Below are positions 1-4,741 of a stretch of 6,519 bases of DNA, in pieces. Under the pieces are notes generated by a model. That model saw nothing but the letters and a program-made list of their open reading frames with translations. It was not told the origin of the DNA and made no database searches. The DNA is from Chlamydiota bacterium (GTDB taxonomy: Bacteria; Chlamydiota; Chlamydiia; Chlamydiales; JAJFMK01): assembly GCA_021772215.1 (NCBI GenBank), contig JAJFMK010000218.1, positions 1 through 6,519 on the forward strand, read 5' to 3'. A program made the translations under genes and the position numbers. The first letter of the stretch is position 1; each line of letters opens with the position of its first letter.

Positions 1-217
1 CTGAAATCTCAAGGGGAGGAAAGCCGCGGCCTGAGATCGCTTTGAGCATATAGAGAAGCGTTAAGCTGTCTTTACCACCGCTTAGGGCAATAGCAATTTT
101 CCCATCCTCCGGGATGAGCTCATACTCATAGAGAGCTTTTCGGATCTTGCTCTCAATTCTCTTGCCGATATGGGACCAGGGCGGTTCTGCTAGGGGAAGC
201 CCGATTTGGTTTAGCAT
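1..217 (-). CDS. PP-loop ATPase, TtcA-like tRNA 2-thiocytidine synthetase family (N-terminal part only)
   Basis: The gene reads leftward from an ATG at 217-215 and leaves the window after 72 codons. The visible part has a basic helical lead-in (residues ~16-36) and then the P-loop SGGKDS at residues 46-51, followed by LTLLYML. Known of the family: this loop binds ATP in adenylating tRNA-thiolation enzymes, and TtcA modifies cytidine 32 of some tRNAs using an iron-sulfur cluster. The lysine in GGKDS and the lead-in resemble TtcA more than TilS, which usually reads SGGxDS with another residue. The cysteine motifs that would settle TtcA versus other PP-loop subfamilies lie outside the window. 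A GAGG-like ribosome site sits about 13 nt upstream of the ATG. It is divergent from the SEC-C gene, with 61 nt between the two starts. Confidence 0.8.
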   Translation of the reverse strand, partial: MLNQIGLPLAEPPWSHIGKRIESKIRKALYEYELIPEDGKIAIALSGGKDSLTLLYMLKAISGRGFPPLEIS

Positions 218-278
218 TTTATTAGATAAGCCTCTACAATAACTTGCCTAAGTATAACAAAACGGGACCATATCTACC

Positions 279-638
279 ATGACGAATCGCCCAGGTCGTA
301 ACGATCCCTGTCCCTGCGGATCGAAAAAAAAATATAAACAGTGCTGTTGGGGTAAGGAGTTGCCAGAGAGTGATGTCACCAAAAAGCCCTTTTTTGCCAA
401 AGCGCTAAGCTCATCAAACAACCCTCTCTCTAAGAAAAAATTTACAGCAAAGATTCTTGGAGCTGAGAAAAAGGATGAAGAGCCTCCTTACAAAGATCCC
501 CTTGAAAGCACATTTTCTAACACTCTTTCCAACTTGAGAAATAGTGACGCCCCTCCCACTCCCAAATCTGATGAAATCCCACAAGCGGAATTTCCCGAAG
601 ATTACGAAAAGTGGGAAGGCGAAGAGCCGAAGAAGTGA
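279..638 (+). CDS. small SEC-C zinc-motif protein
   Basis: This is a 119-aa protein whose first ~25 residues are a SEC-C motif: GRNDPCPCGS, then KKKYKQCC, with ligands Cys11, Cys13, Cys22 and Cys23 (C-x-C-x8-C-C). In SecA and other proteins this motif binds one zinc ion and mediates contacts, for example with SecB or ribosomes. The remaining ~90 residues look disordered: lysine/serine-rich in the middle, proline-rich around 90-105, and an acidic tail rich in Glu and Asp. No catalytic domain, signal peptide or membrane segment is visible. Residue 1 is the natural start because the motif begins at once; only a weak GGGA lies upstream. The function is unknown; the motif suggests an adaptor or ribosome/translocase-associated protein. 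The stop codon abuts the tRNA promoter. Confidence 0.85.
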   Translation: MTNRPGRNDPCPCGSKKKYKQCCWGKELPESDVTKKPFFAKALSSSNNPLSKKKFTAKILGAEKKDEEPPYKDPLESTFSNTLSNLRNSDAPPTPKSDEIPQAEFPEDYEKWEGEEPKK

Positions 639-667
639 TTGATTCATAATTACCTCTTTGCTATAAC
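639..667 (+). promoter_or_regulatory. sigma-70-type promoter of the tRNA-Thr/tRNA-Tyr operon
   Basis: TTGATT at 639-644 and TATAAC at 662-667 are separated by exactly 17 nt. This places transcription start near 673-675, just before the 5' end of tRNA-Thr at 679. The -35 box begins immediately after the TGA stop of the SEC-C gene (636-638). Confidence 0.7.
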
Positions 668-678
668 TTTTCCTGATT

Positions 679-754
679 GCTGGCATAGCTCAATTGGTAG
701 AGCACCCGACTTGTAATCGGACGGTTGTGGGTTCAATTCCTACTGCCAGCACCA
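679..754 (+). tRNA. tRNA-Thr (anticodon TGT), CCA encoded
   Basis: A full cloverleaf can be drawn. The acceptor stem is GCTGGCA (679-685) with TGCCAGC (744-750). The D stem is GCTC (688-691) with GAGC (700-703). The anticodon loop CTTGTAA (710-716) has anticodon TGT at 712-714, on a stem CCGA/TCGG with a C705-A721 mismatch at its top pair. The variable loop has five bases. The T arm is GTGGG (727-731), loop TTCAATT, and CCTAC (739-743). Discriminator A and CCA follow at 751-754. It decodes ACA and other ACN threonine codons. It is first in a two-tRNA operon, 10 nt ahead of tRNA-Tyr. Confidence 0.96.
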
Positions 755-764
755 TTTTCCTTCT

Positions 765-847
765 GGGGGCGTCGCATAGTGGCCAATTGCATCGGACTGT
801 AAATCCGACTACGTACGTATACGTTGGTTCGAATCCAACCGCCCCCA
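765..847 (+). tRNA. tRNA-Tyr (anticodon GTA), long variable arm, CCA not encoded
   Basis: The acceptor stem is GGGGGCG (765-771) with CGCCCCC (840-846) and discriminator A847. The anticodon stem is TCGGA/TCCGA (792-796 with 804-808), around loop CTGTAAA with anticodon GTA at 799-801. The long variable arm (about 809-822) is that expected of a bacterial type II tyrosine tRNA. The T arm is GTTGG (823-827), loop TTCGAAT, CCAAC (835-839). AAT follows the discriminator, so CCA must be added enzymatically, unlike the neighbouring tRNA-Thr. The five cytosines of the 3' acceptor strand can also pair with GGGGG at 940-944 downstream. Confidence 0.96.
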
Positions 848-944
848 AATTTCCTTGGACAATTTTGAACGATCACTCGTCGGCCGTGCCATTTGCACTG
901 CCCTCCTCGCGATCGTCCAAACTTGTCGCAAGGAAATTCGGGGG
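842..944 (+). repeat. long imperfect hairpin overlapping the 3' end of tRNA-Tyr
   Basis: Read by hand, 842-867 pairs with 918-944 in 24 base pairs. The only interruptions are mismatches A847-C939 and T863-C922 and one bulged G at 928. A further six pairs join 869-874 with 911-916 (ACGATC with GATCGT). The apex has GGC (882-884) with GCC (900-902) and GTGC (886-889) with GCAC (895-898), around loop CATTT. About 37 pairs thus lie within 103 nt. The five outermost C bases are the tRNA-Tyr acceptor strand. No T-run follows, so it is not a classical intrinsic terminator. It could be an RNA processing or attenuation structure, a stable small RNA, or a palindromic mobile element. The pairing is observed; the role is unknown. 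Confidence 0.75.
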
Positions 945-954
945 ACCAGTTGTG
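855..954 (+). repeat. tandem repeat copy 1 (~100 bp)
   Basis: This is the first of two diverged direct copies. It begins TTGGACAATTTTGAA followed by CGATCACTCGTCGGCC, and ends TTCGGGGGACCAGTTGTG. It shares its start with copy 2 at an offset of 108 nt and its end at an offset of 111 nt, so small indels lie between. The copy makes up most of the long hairpin described for 842-944. No convincing protein is encoded in it on either strand. Confidence 0.75.
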
Positions 955-962
955 TGGCTAAC

Positions 963-1065
963 TTGGACAATTTTGAAGCGATCACTCGTCGGCCTTAGCT
1001 TAAGCACTGGCCTCGCCCTGGGTCGCCTAAATTTCTCGAAAAGGTTGTTCGGGGGTACAGTTGTG
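963..1065 (+). repeat. tandem repeat copy 2 (~103 bp), also foldable
   Basis: This copy begins TTGGACAATTTTGAA, then GCGATCACTCGTCGGCC (one G more than copy 1), and ends TTCGGGGGTACAGTTGTG at 1048-1065. Its ends are nearly identical to copy 1 and its middle is diverged. It keeps a similar, weaker fold: GCGATC (978-983) with GGTCGC (1021-1026), AATTT (969-973) with AAATT (1029-1033), and GGCC (991-994) with GGCC (1009-1012). The CCCCC partner of the outer stem is absent on its left side. It ends 18 nt before the Nudix start codon and so would form that gene's leader. With copy 1 it accounts for nearly all of the gene-free stretch 848-1083. Confidence 0.7.
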
Positions 1066-1072
1066 ATGGAGC

Positions 1073-1077
1073 GAGGA
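1073..1077 (+). promoter_or_regulatory. ribosome binding site of the Nudix gene
   Basis: GAGGA at 1073-1077 lies 6 nt before the ATG at 1084. This good site fixes that start over the internal ATG codons at 1114 and 1123, and so supports including the hydrophobic N-terminus. Confidence 0.7.
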
Positions 1078-1083
1078 TAAAAT

Positions 1084-1626
1084 ATGAAGAATCGATTACC
1101 TACAATTGCGACTATGGTTCTGATGGGAACTGTTCAGGCGGGGCCTTTTTTTCAGGCGAGTCAGGAGCAGCCTTATCATCTGTCTGTTGGGGCAGTTCTC
1201 TTTAATGAAGAGGGGCGTATCGCCTGTCACCATTTTAAAGAGATTTTGGGGCAAAAGGATGTCTACATCTTGATGCGGGAGAGTATGGAGGATGGGGAGA
1301 CGCCTTTAGAGACTCTCCATCGTGGGTTAAAAGAGGAGTTTGGGGCAAGAGCTGAGCCCGTTGCTTTTTTAGGTAGCTTGACAGGCTATCTTTTTGATAG
1401 ACAGCTCTCCTTTGATAAGACAACTCTCTATATTGCTTGTCGGATAGTCGATTGGAATCCAGAGGCTAGAGATGCTAATGACCCGGAAAGTTCAAGTATC
1501 ATTGAGTGGCTCGAGCCTGACTGCTTAATCTCAATCATGGAGAGGCAGGGAGAGAGGTTTAACCATAGGGTCGATGCCGATGAGTCAGAGATGATTCGGC
1601 GAGCTCTGCCCTACATCAATTTTTAG
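1084..1626 (+). CDS. Nudix hydrolase-like protein with signal-like N-terminus and degenerate Nudix box
   Basis: A 180-aa protein. Residues ~32-48 (LSVGAVLFNEEGRIACH) form the usual first beta hairpin of a Nudix fold. The Nudix box follows at ~66-88: E72, then seven residues, then R80-G81-L82-K83-E84-E85-F86-G87. Two consensus positions differ: the opening Gly is Glu66, and the first Glu of the REUxEE core is Gly81. E84 and E85, usual metal ligands, are kept. Nudix enzymes hydrolyse X-linked nucleoside diphosphates; the substrate here cannot be told. Residues 1-19 look like a signal peptide: KNR, a hydrophobic stretch TIATMVLMGTV, then QA before Gly20. That is rare for this family, so either the protein is exported or the stretch is part of the fold. 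It follows the tandem repeat and converges on the membrane-protein pair. Confidence 0.8.
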   Translation: MKNRLPTIATMVLMGTVQAGPFFQASQEQPYHLSVGAVLFNEEGRIACHHFKEILGQKDVYILMRESMEDGETPLETLHRGLKEEFGARAEPVAFLGSLTGYLFDRQLSFDKTTLYIACRIVDWNPEARDANDPESSSIIEWLEPDCLISIMERQGERFNHRVDADESEMIRRALPYINF

Positions 1627-1670
1627 TGAACAGACAGTACGTATAACTAAGTTGTACATAATGGGGAAAT

Positions 1671-1692
1671 TATGCAACTGGGCAGCTGCATA
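1671..1692. terminator. possible hairpin between convergent genes
   Basis: TATGCA (1671-1676) pairs with TGCATA (1687-1692). After one A-C mismatch, CT pairs with AG around loop GGGC. It lies between the converging Nudix gene (stop at 1626) and the membrane-protein gene (stop at 1704), where a shared terminator would be expected. There is no clear T-run on either side, so the assignment is weak. Confidence 0.3.
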
Positions 1693-1703
1693 GATTAATT
1701 TGA

Positions 1704-2171
1704 TTATGTTCTCCTTTGGTCACCGATGTAGACCGGCTCTAGCTCGCCTCGTTTCCACGCTTCATATAGGGGAGCGTTTTGTAGTCTGCCGTAGCCTCGA
1801 AGGCCGATGCCAACCGTGGTGACTTGGGTTACGATGTAGAGGGCTAGTTTCACCATCCACGGCTTCACTTTTAGAACGAAGGGGGCCACTTTTGCCGCTG
1901 TACCTAGTGTCGTGGCAGGATAGAAGGTTATAGAGACGATCAGAGCCGCTAGAGCGGTCAGTGCAACGATCGTAATCGGGTTTCTAATCTCACGTAAGAT
2001 GAGGTCAAGGGCGCTCCCAAGTCCCCATCTTAGCCGATTGCCAAGCTCTTCTAAGCGACTTTGCTCCCATTCAAAAGGCTGATCATCCGATAGCTTTCGA
2101 AAGTCTTTGGCCGCAATAAAAGCGAAGTATCGGGGAAAATCCCCGACGTAGTCTCGAATGTAGATTCTCAT
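1704..2171 (-). CDS. small membrane protein, paralog of the 2173-2604 product
   Basis: This 155-aa protein matches no family I recognise. It has a polar N-terminal half (residues 1-62) and a hydrophobic stretch at ~66-90 containing NPITIVALTALAALIV and SITFYP. A loop with KVKPWMVK follows, then a second hydrophobic segment at ~107-124 (LALYIVTQVTTVGIGL), a GRL motif and a charged tail. It aligns with the upstream gene product through NP-x-IV-x-VALTALA, TFYP, the TQ motif and the G-x-G-x-R...GR end, so the two are duplicates. The ATG (2171-2169) lies one base after the stop of the upstream gene, with no strong ribosome site, pointing to translational coupling. Two hydrophobic blocks in a small protein resemble chlamydial inclusion-membrane proteins, but that is inference only. 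Confidence 0.8.
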   Translation of the reverse strand: MRIYIRDYVGDFPRYFAFIAAKDFRKLSDDQPFEWEQSRLEELGNRLRWGLGSALDLILREIRNPITIVALTALAALIVSITFYPATTLGTAAKVAPFVLKVKPWMVKLALYIVTQVTTVGIGLRGYGRLQNAPLYEAWKRGELEPVYIGDQRRT

Positions 2172-2172
2172 C

Positions 2173-2604
2173 TTAGGTGCGGTACCACTTTGCCATCAGA
2201 TCATCGTTTGAGAAGCGACCGAGGGCGCGCATACCAAAGCCGAGAACGGCTGCCTGCGTAGCGAGGTAGGCTCCCATCTTTACTGACCAAAAAGGCACAT
2301 AGTTTGATGCGAAGATGATGCTCGCTTTGATCGCTTGGGCAGTGATGATAGGGTAGAAGGTGAGCTGTACACTAAAGAGCGCGAGCGCTGTCAGAGCGAC
2401 CGTGACTATTTTAGGATTTTCGAAAGCTTCGCAGATAAGCTTAGGAAGCTCAACGACATGCCAGGCGAATCGATCACCCGCTTGCTCCATTCTGTTTTTT
2501 TCATATCCTCTATCCTCTTCTTTAAGAAGAACATTTGGATCCTTCGCAAATGCGAACCTAGCATGGTTAATAAAACCACTACTATGAGAAGTTACTGCTG
2601 ACAT
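2173..2604 (-). CDS. small membrane protein, first gene of a paralogous pair
   Basis: A 143-aa protein of unrecognised family. The N-terminus (1-60) is polar and has no classical signal peptide. Hydrophobic residues ~64-88 (IVTVALTALALFSVQLTFYP and the following residues) continue through a moderately hydrophobic stretch to ~104. A second segment spans ~107-125 (VKMGAYLATQAAVLGFGM), and the protein ends soon after MRALGRF. Shared motifs with the 1704-2171 product (ALTALA, TFYP, VK...Y...TQ, GFGMR/GIGLR, GR) show the two arose by duplication. A GGCGG-like ribosome site precedes the ATG (2604-2602). The two genes form an operon transcribed leftward, away from the L,D-transpeptidase. Membrane location is supported by hydrophobicity; the function is unknown. 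Confidence 0.8.
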   Translation of the reverse strand: MSAVTSHSSGFINHARFAFAKDPNVLLKEEDRGYEKNRMEQAGDRFAWHVVELPKLICEAFENPKIVTVALTALALFSVQLTFYPIITAQAIKASIIFASNYVPFWSVKMGAYLATQAAVLGFGMRALGRFSNDDLMAKWYRT

Positions 2605-2761
2605 ATTGACCGCCTATTTTAGAATTTTTAGAAGAGGTGTAGTGTATTCAAAAATTATTAAGGCAATATAAAGAAATGAATTTTTTTTGCCACAATTACT
2701 ATGTGCTGTGTACATCAGAATCGACAAAAATAATGTGATTATTGCATCATCTTTCATAAAT
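2605..2761. other. A+T-rich divergent intergenic region
   Basis: This 157-nt stretch separates the leftward membrane-protein operon from the rightward L,D-transpeptidase. It should hold promoters for both and is clearly A+T-rich. Candidate boxes exist (for the leftward operon, TTGTGG followed 18-19 nt later by a TATATT-like box), but none is strong enough to call. No small gene is visible in it. Confidence 0.45.
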
Positions 2762-3421
2762 ATGAACCTGGTAAAAAATTTAAGTGGTTTTGAACAGCTT
2801 CTCATTGTGCGCTCACGGGGCTGGGAGGATACCCTTGGTGAGTTGACCTTTTTTGAAAAGATTGGTGGTAAATGGCAAAAGGTTGGTCAGCCGATTCCTG
2901 TCGTATTAGGGAGGAGTGGGATGGGTTGGGGTTTTGGTCTGCACAAGCTAGGTGAGGGGCCTAAAAAGGTGGAGGGAGATGGCAGGAGCCCTGCCGGCCT
3001 TTTTGGCTTGGGTCCTCTCTTTGGCTCAAAAGAGTCTAAATCTTCGAGAATGCCTTTTGTTGTTATCACAAGGGACTTGGAGTTTGTTGATGACCCCACC
3101 TCTCTTCACTACAACCAGTTTGTGGATCAGTCAACCGAGGTTCGTGATTGGCAAAGCGCGGAAGTGATGTGTGAGGCAAAAGAGCTCTATAGCCAAGGTA
3201 TCGTCGTGCAGCACAATAGTGCACCCACTATACCAGGCGCAGGTTCTGCCATTTTTATTCATAACTGGCGAAAGCCCCATTCACCAACAGCTGGCTGCAC
3301 GGCAATGGCGCCAGAAAAACTTCTCTATCTAATTAACTGGCTCGACGAGAAAAAGTCTCCCCATCTCCTTCAGCTTCCAGAGCCGCTCCTTTTTGACTTT
3401 TTTGCTCTGCTTAACATATAA
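2762..3421 (+). CDS. L,D-transpeptidase (YkuD-domain) family protein
   Basis: This is 219 aa from the ATG at 2762. The frame stays open upstream to a TTG at 2687, but those 25 residues resemble neither a signal peptide nor the family and have no ribosome site. Typical blocks of this subgroup are VVLGRSGMGWG (47-57), EGDGRSPAGLFGLGP (71-85), DDPTSLHYNQFVD (110-122), IVVQHN (147-152), GAGSAIFIHNW (159-169) and SPTAGCTAM (174-182). His167 and Cys179 are the expected catalytic pair. L,D-transpeptidases form an acyl-enzyme on tetrapeptide stems and make 3-3 crosslinks or attach proteins or amino acids to peptidoglycan in the periplasm. No signal peptide is visible, which is odd for such an enzyme. 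The first GT90 gene begins 36 nt after its stop, so the two may be cotranscribed. Confidence 0.87.
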   Translation: MNLVKNLSGFEQLLIVRSRGWEDTLGELTFFEKIGGKWQKVGQPIPVVLGRSGMGWGFGLHKLGEGPKKVEGDGRSPAGLFGLGPLFGSKESKSSRMPFVVITRDLEFVDDPTSLHYNQFVDQSTEVRDWQSAEVMCEAKELYSQGIVVQHNSAPTIPGAGSAIFIHNWRKPHSPTAGCTAMAPEKLLYLINWLDEKKSPHLLQLPEPLLFDFFALLNI

Positions 3422-3457
3422 CTACCTTTTGTAAACTCAGCACACCGGGTAGATGAA

Positions 3458-4549
3458 GTGAAACGACTTTTTTCAATTACCATCCTCTTTTCTATTTTTT
3501 GTTCTCTTCAGGCTCTCGAGTGGGCGCCGATCCCTCTTGATGAGCCGGGACATGAGTGGATTGAGCGGGCGGCAGAGGAGGAATTTTTAGATTTTGAAAG
3601 AGAGGGTATCGATTCAGAACTGTTAGATGATACCTGGGAAGCTTGTAAAAGAGCTAGAAGGAACTTTGCTCGCTATAAGGTTATAGATTTAAAAGTTTAT
3701 GGGCGTGATGGGCCGATGCGAAGACTTTTGGAAGAGATCGTTCGCCACTATCCACTTCCTGATATAGATTTCATATATTTTGGTGGTGACGCGATATTCC
3801 AGCATGTTTCAGCTCGTCATCTAAATTTCAAACATGCACCGATCCTAGTGAGTGCTAAAAGGAAGGGAGTTAATAGAGAGATCCTCTTTGTTGATTGGTA
3901 TTATGATATTGACAATTTATCAGGAACGACTAGGGATTGGAACGTATGCATTGAGCAGCTTCAAAGCGAAGGAGATAGCTGGTCCTGGTCTGAAAAGATA
4001 GATAAACTTGTTTGGCGGGGGAATGTATCTGATGGTCGATATAATGGCATCGAGGCTAAAAACTATCCCAGAGGGGCGATCGTGGACTATTCGATACGTT
4101 ATCCCGACCTCGTGGATGCTGGATTTGTTTTACGGAACACAAAAGATCCTAAGAAATTTCAGGGTCTTTTAGCTGACCGGATGTCAATCATTGATCATAC
4201 CCAATTTAAGTATCAGATTATCATTGACGGGAAGACATGCACCTATCCTGGAACGCAGTGGCGGCTCTACAGCGGCTGTCTAAGCCTTATGCAGAAATCA
4301 AAGAATGAGATGTGGTTTTTTCGCGAGTTGGTGCCTTATGTGCACTATGTTCCTGTAGAAAATGATATGTCTGATCTGATAGAGAAGGTTTTGTGGGCGA
4401 GGGAAAATGATGATAAAGCTAAAGAAATTGCGATGAATGCAAAACAATTCGATCAAACGCATCTGATGCCGGAGCATATTCTTCTCTACTGTTATCATAT
4501 TTTACGAAAATATGCCTCGCTACAGAAATTTCAACCCACCCTTGATTAG
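3458..4549 (+). CDS. GT90 (CAP10-type) glycosyltransferase, copy 1, with signal peptide
   Basis: A 363-aa protein starting at GTG. KR followed by LFSITILFSIFCSLQA (residues 2-19) is a clean signal peptide and decides the start; an ATG at 3453 is in another frame. The CAP10/GT90 hallmarks are HYPLPDIDFIY (97-107), LFVDWYYD (143-150), the WRGN block (186-189), YPDLVDAGFV (215-224), KYQIIIDG (251-258), TQWRLYSG (266-273), and RELVPYVHYVPV (289-300) with the following helical ND...A...A repeat. Known of the family: GT90 members transfer xylose or glucose (cryptococcal CAP10, animal POGLUT/Rumi), and bacterial ones are linked to lipopolysaccharide or surface glycan modification. The donor and acceptor here are unknown. 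The signal peptide implies action beyond the inner membrane, where nucleotide sugars are normally lacking. The stop is followed at once by the inverted-repeat segment and the second copy. Confidence 0.87.
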   Translation: MKRLFSITILFSIFCSLQALEWAPIPLDEPGHEWIERAAEEEFLDFEREGIDSELLDDTWEACKRARRNFARYKVIDLKVYGRDGPMRRLLEEIVRHYPLPDIDFIYFGGDAIFQHVSARHLNFKHAPILVSAKRKGVNREILFVDWYYDIDNLSGTTRDWNVCIEQLQSEGDSWSWSEKIDKLVWRGNVSDGRYNGIEAKNYPRGAIVDYSIRYPDLVDAGFVLRNTKDPKKFQGLLADRMSIIDHTQFKYQIIIDGKTCTYPGTQWRLYSGCLSLMQKSKNEMWFFRELVPYVHYVPVENDMSDLIEKVLWARENDDKAKEIAMNAKQFDQTHLMPEHILLYCYHILRKYASLQKFQPTLD

Positions 4550-4557
4550 ATGGCCAT

Positions 4558-4741
4558 GAAGGGACTTGCAAAATTGCTTTGCCCGGAGAAAACGGGGGTT
4601 TTGAGGCTTATTGCGAGTGTTAGTAAAGCTGCCACGGTCAATTCGACGAGATCGACCCCTTTTGGGTCGGTTGAGGAGAAGAGATGCCATAGGCTTCAAA
4701 AGGACGTTTTAAACCGACAAATGAGTTTTGTAAGTCCCTCC
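4558..4741. mobile_element. ~184-bp segment with imperfect terminal inverted repeats (MITE-like candidate)
   Basis: The left end 4558-4585 and the reverse complement of 4714-4741 match at 21 of 28 positions. The core GGGACTTGCAAAA (4561-4573) against TTTTGTAAGTCCC (4726-4738) matches at 12 of 13. Inside are smaller hairpins, such as CGACCC (4653-4658) with GGGTCG (4664-4669). No transposase is present and I see no target-site duplication. It lies exactly between the stop of GT90 copy 1 and the signal peptide of copy 2, and its right end contains the ATG at 4721. The 57 codons from 4550 to 4720 are open in frame with copy 2 but do not look like a protein. Alternatively it may be a structured regulatory leader. 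Confidence 0.45.

Noticed and set aside
414..686. 90-codon open frame on the - strand opposite the SEC-C gene
   Set aside because: It is antisense to a gene with a clear zinc motif, runs into the tRNA-Thr gene, and shows no recognisable pattern.
694..1080. 128-codon open frame on the + strand running through both tRNAs and the tandem repeats
   Set aside because: It reads straight through two complete tRNA cloverleafs and a hairpin. Its apparent internal repeat follows from the DNA repeat, and it has no ribosome site.
2335..2601. Two + strand open frames opposite the membrane-protein gene
   Set aside because: They are shadows of the conserved paralogous genes on the other strand, with no family pattern.
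2687..2761. N-terminal extension of the L,D-transpeptidase from a TTG codon
   Set aside because: There is no ribosome site, the start lies in a T-run, and the residues resemble neither a signal peptide nor the family.
4582..4604. CCCG/CGGG hairpin followed by TTTT as an intrinsic terminator after GT90 copy 1
   Set aside because: The stem is only four pairs with a short T-run, and the inverted-repeat segment explains the local structure better.
4643..4660. Similarity of CGACGAGATCG in the inverted-repeat segment to the complement of the tandem-repeat core CGACGAGTGATCG
   Set aside because: Only a short gapped match, plus an 8-mer CAAAATTG in a different order. This is too little to claim that the two repeat types are related.
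4550..4720. N-terminal extension of GT90 copy 2 from the ATG at 4550
   Set aside because: It would place a well-formed signal peptide 57 residues inside the protein, copy 1 has nothing comparable, and the segment is bounded by inverted repeats.
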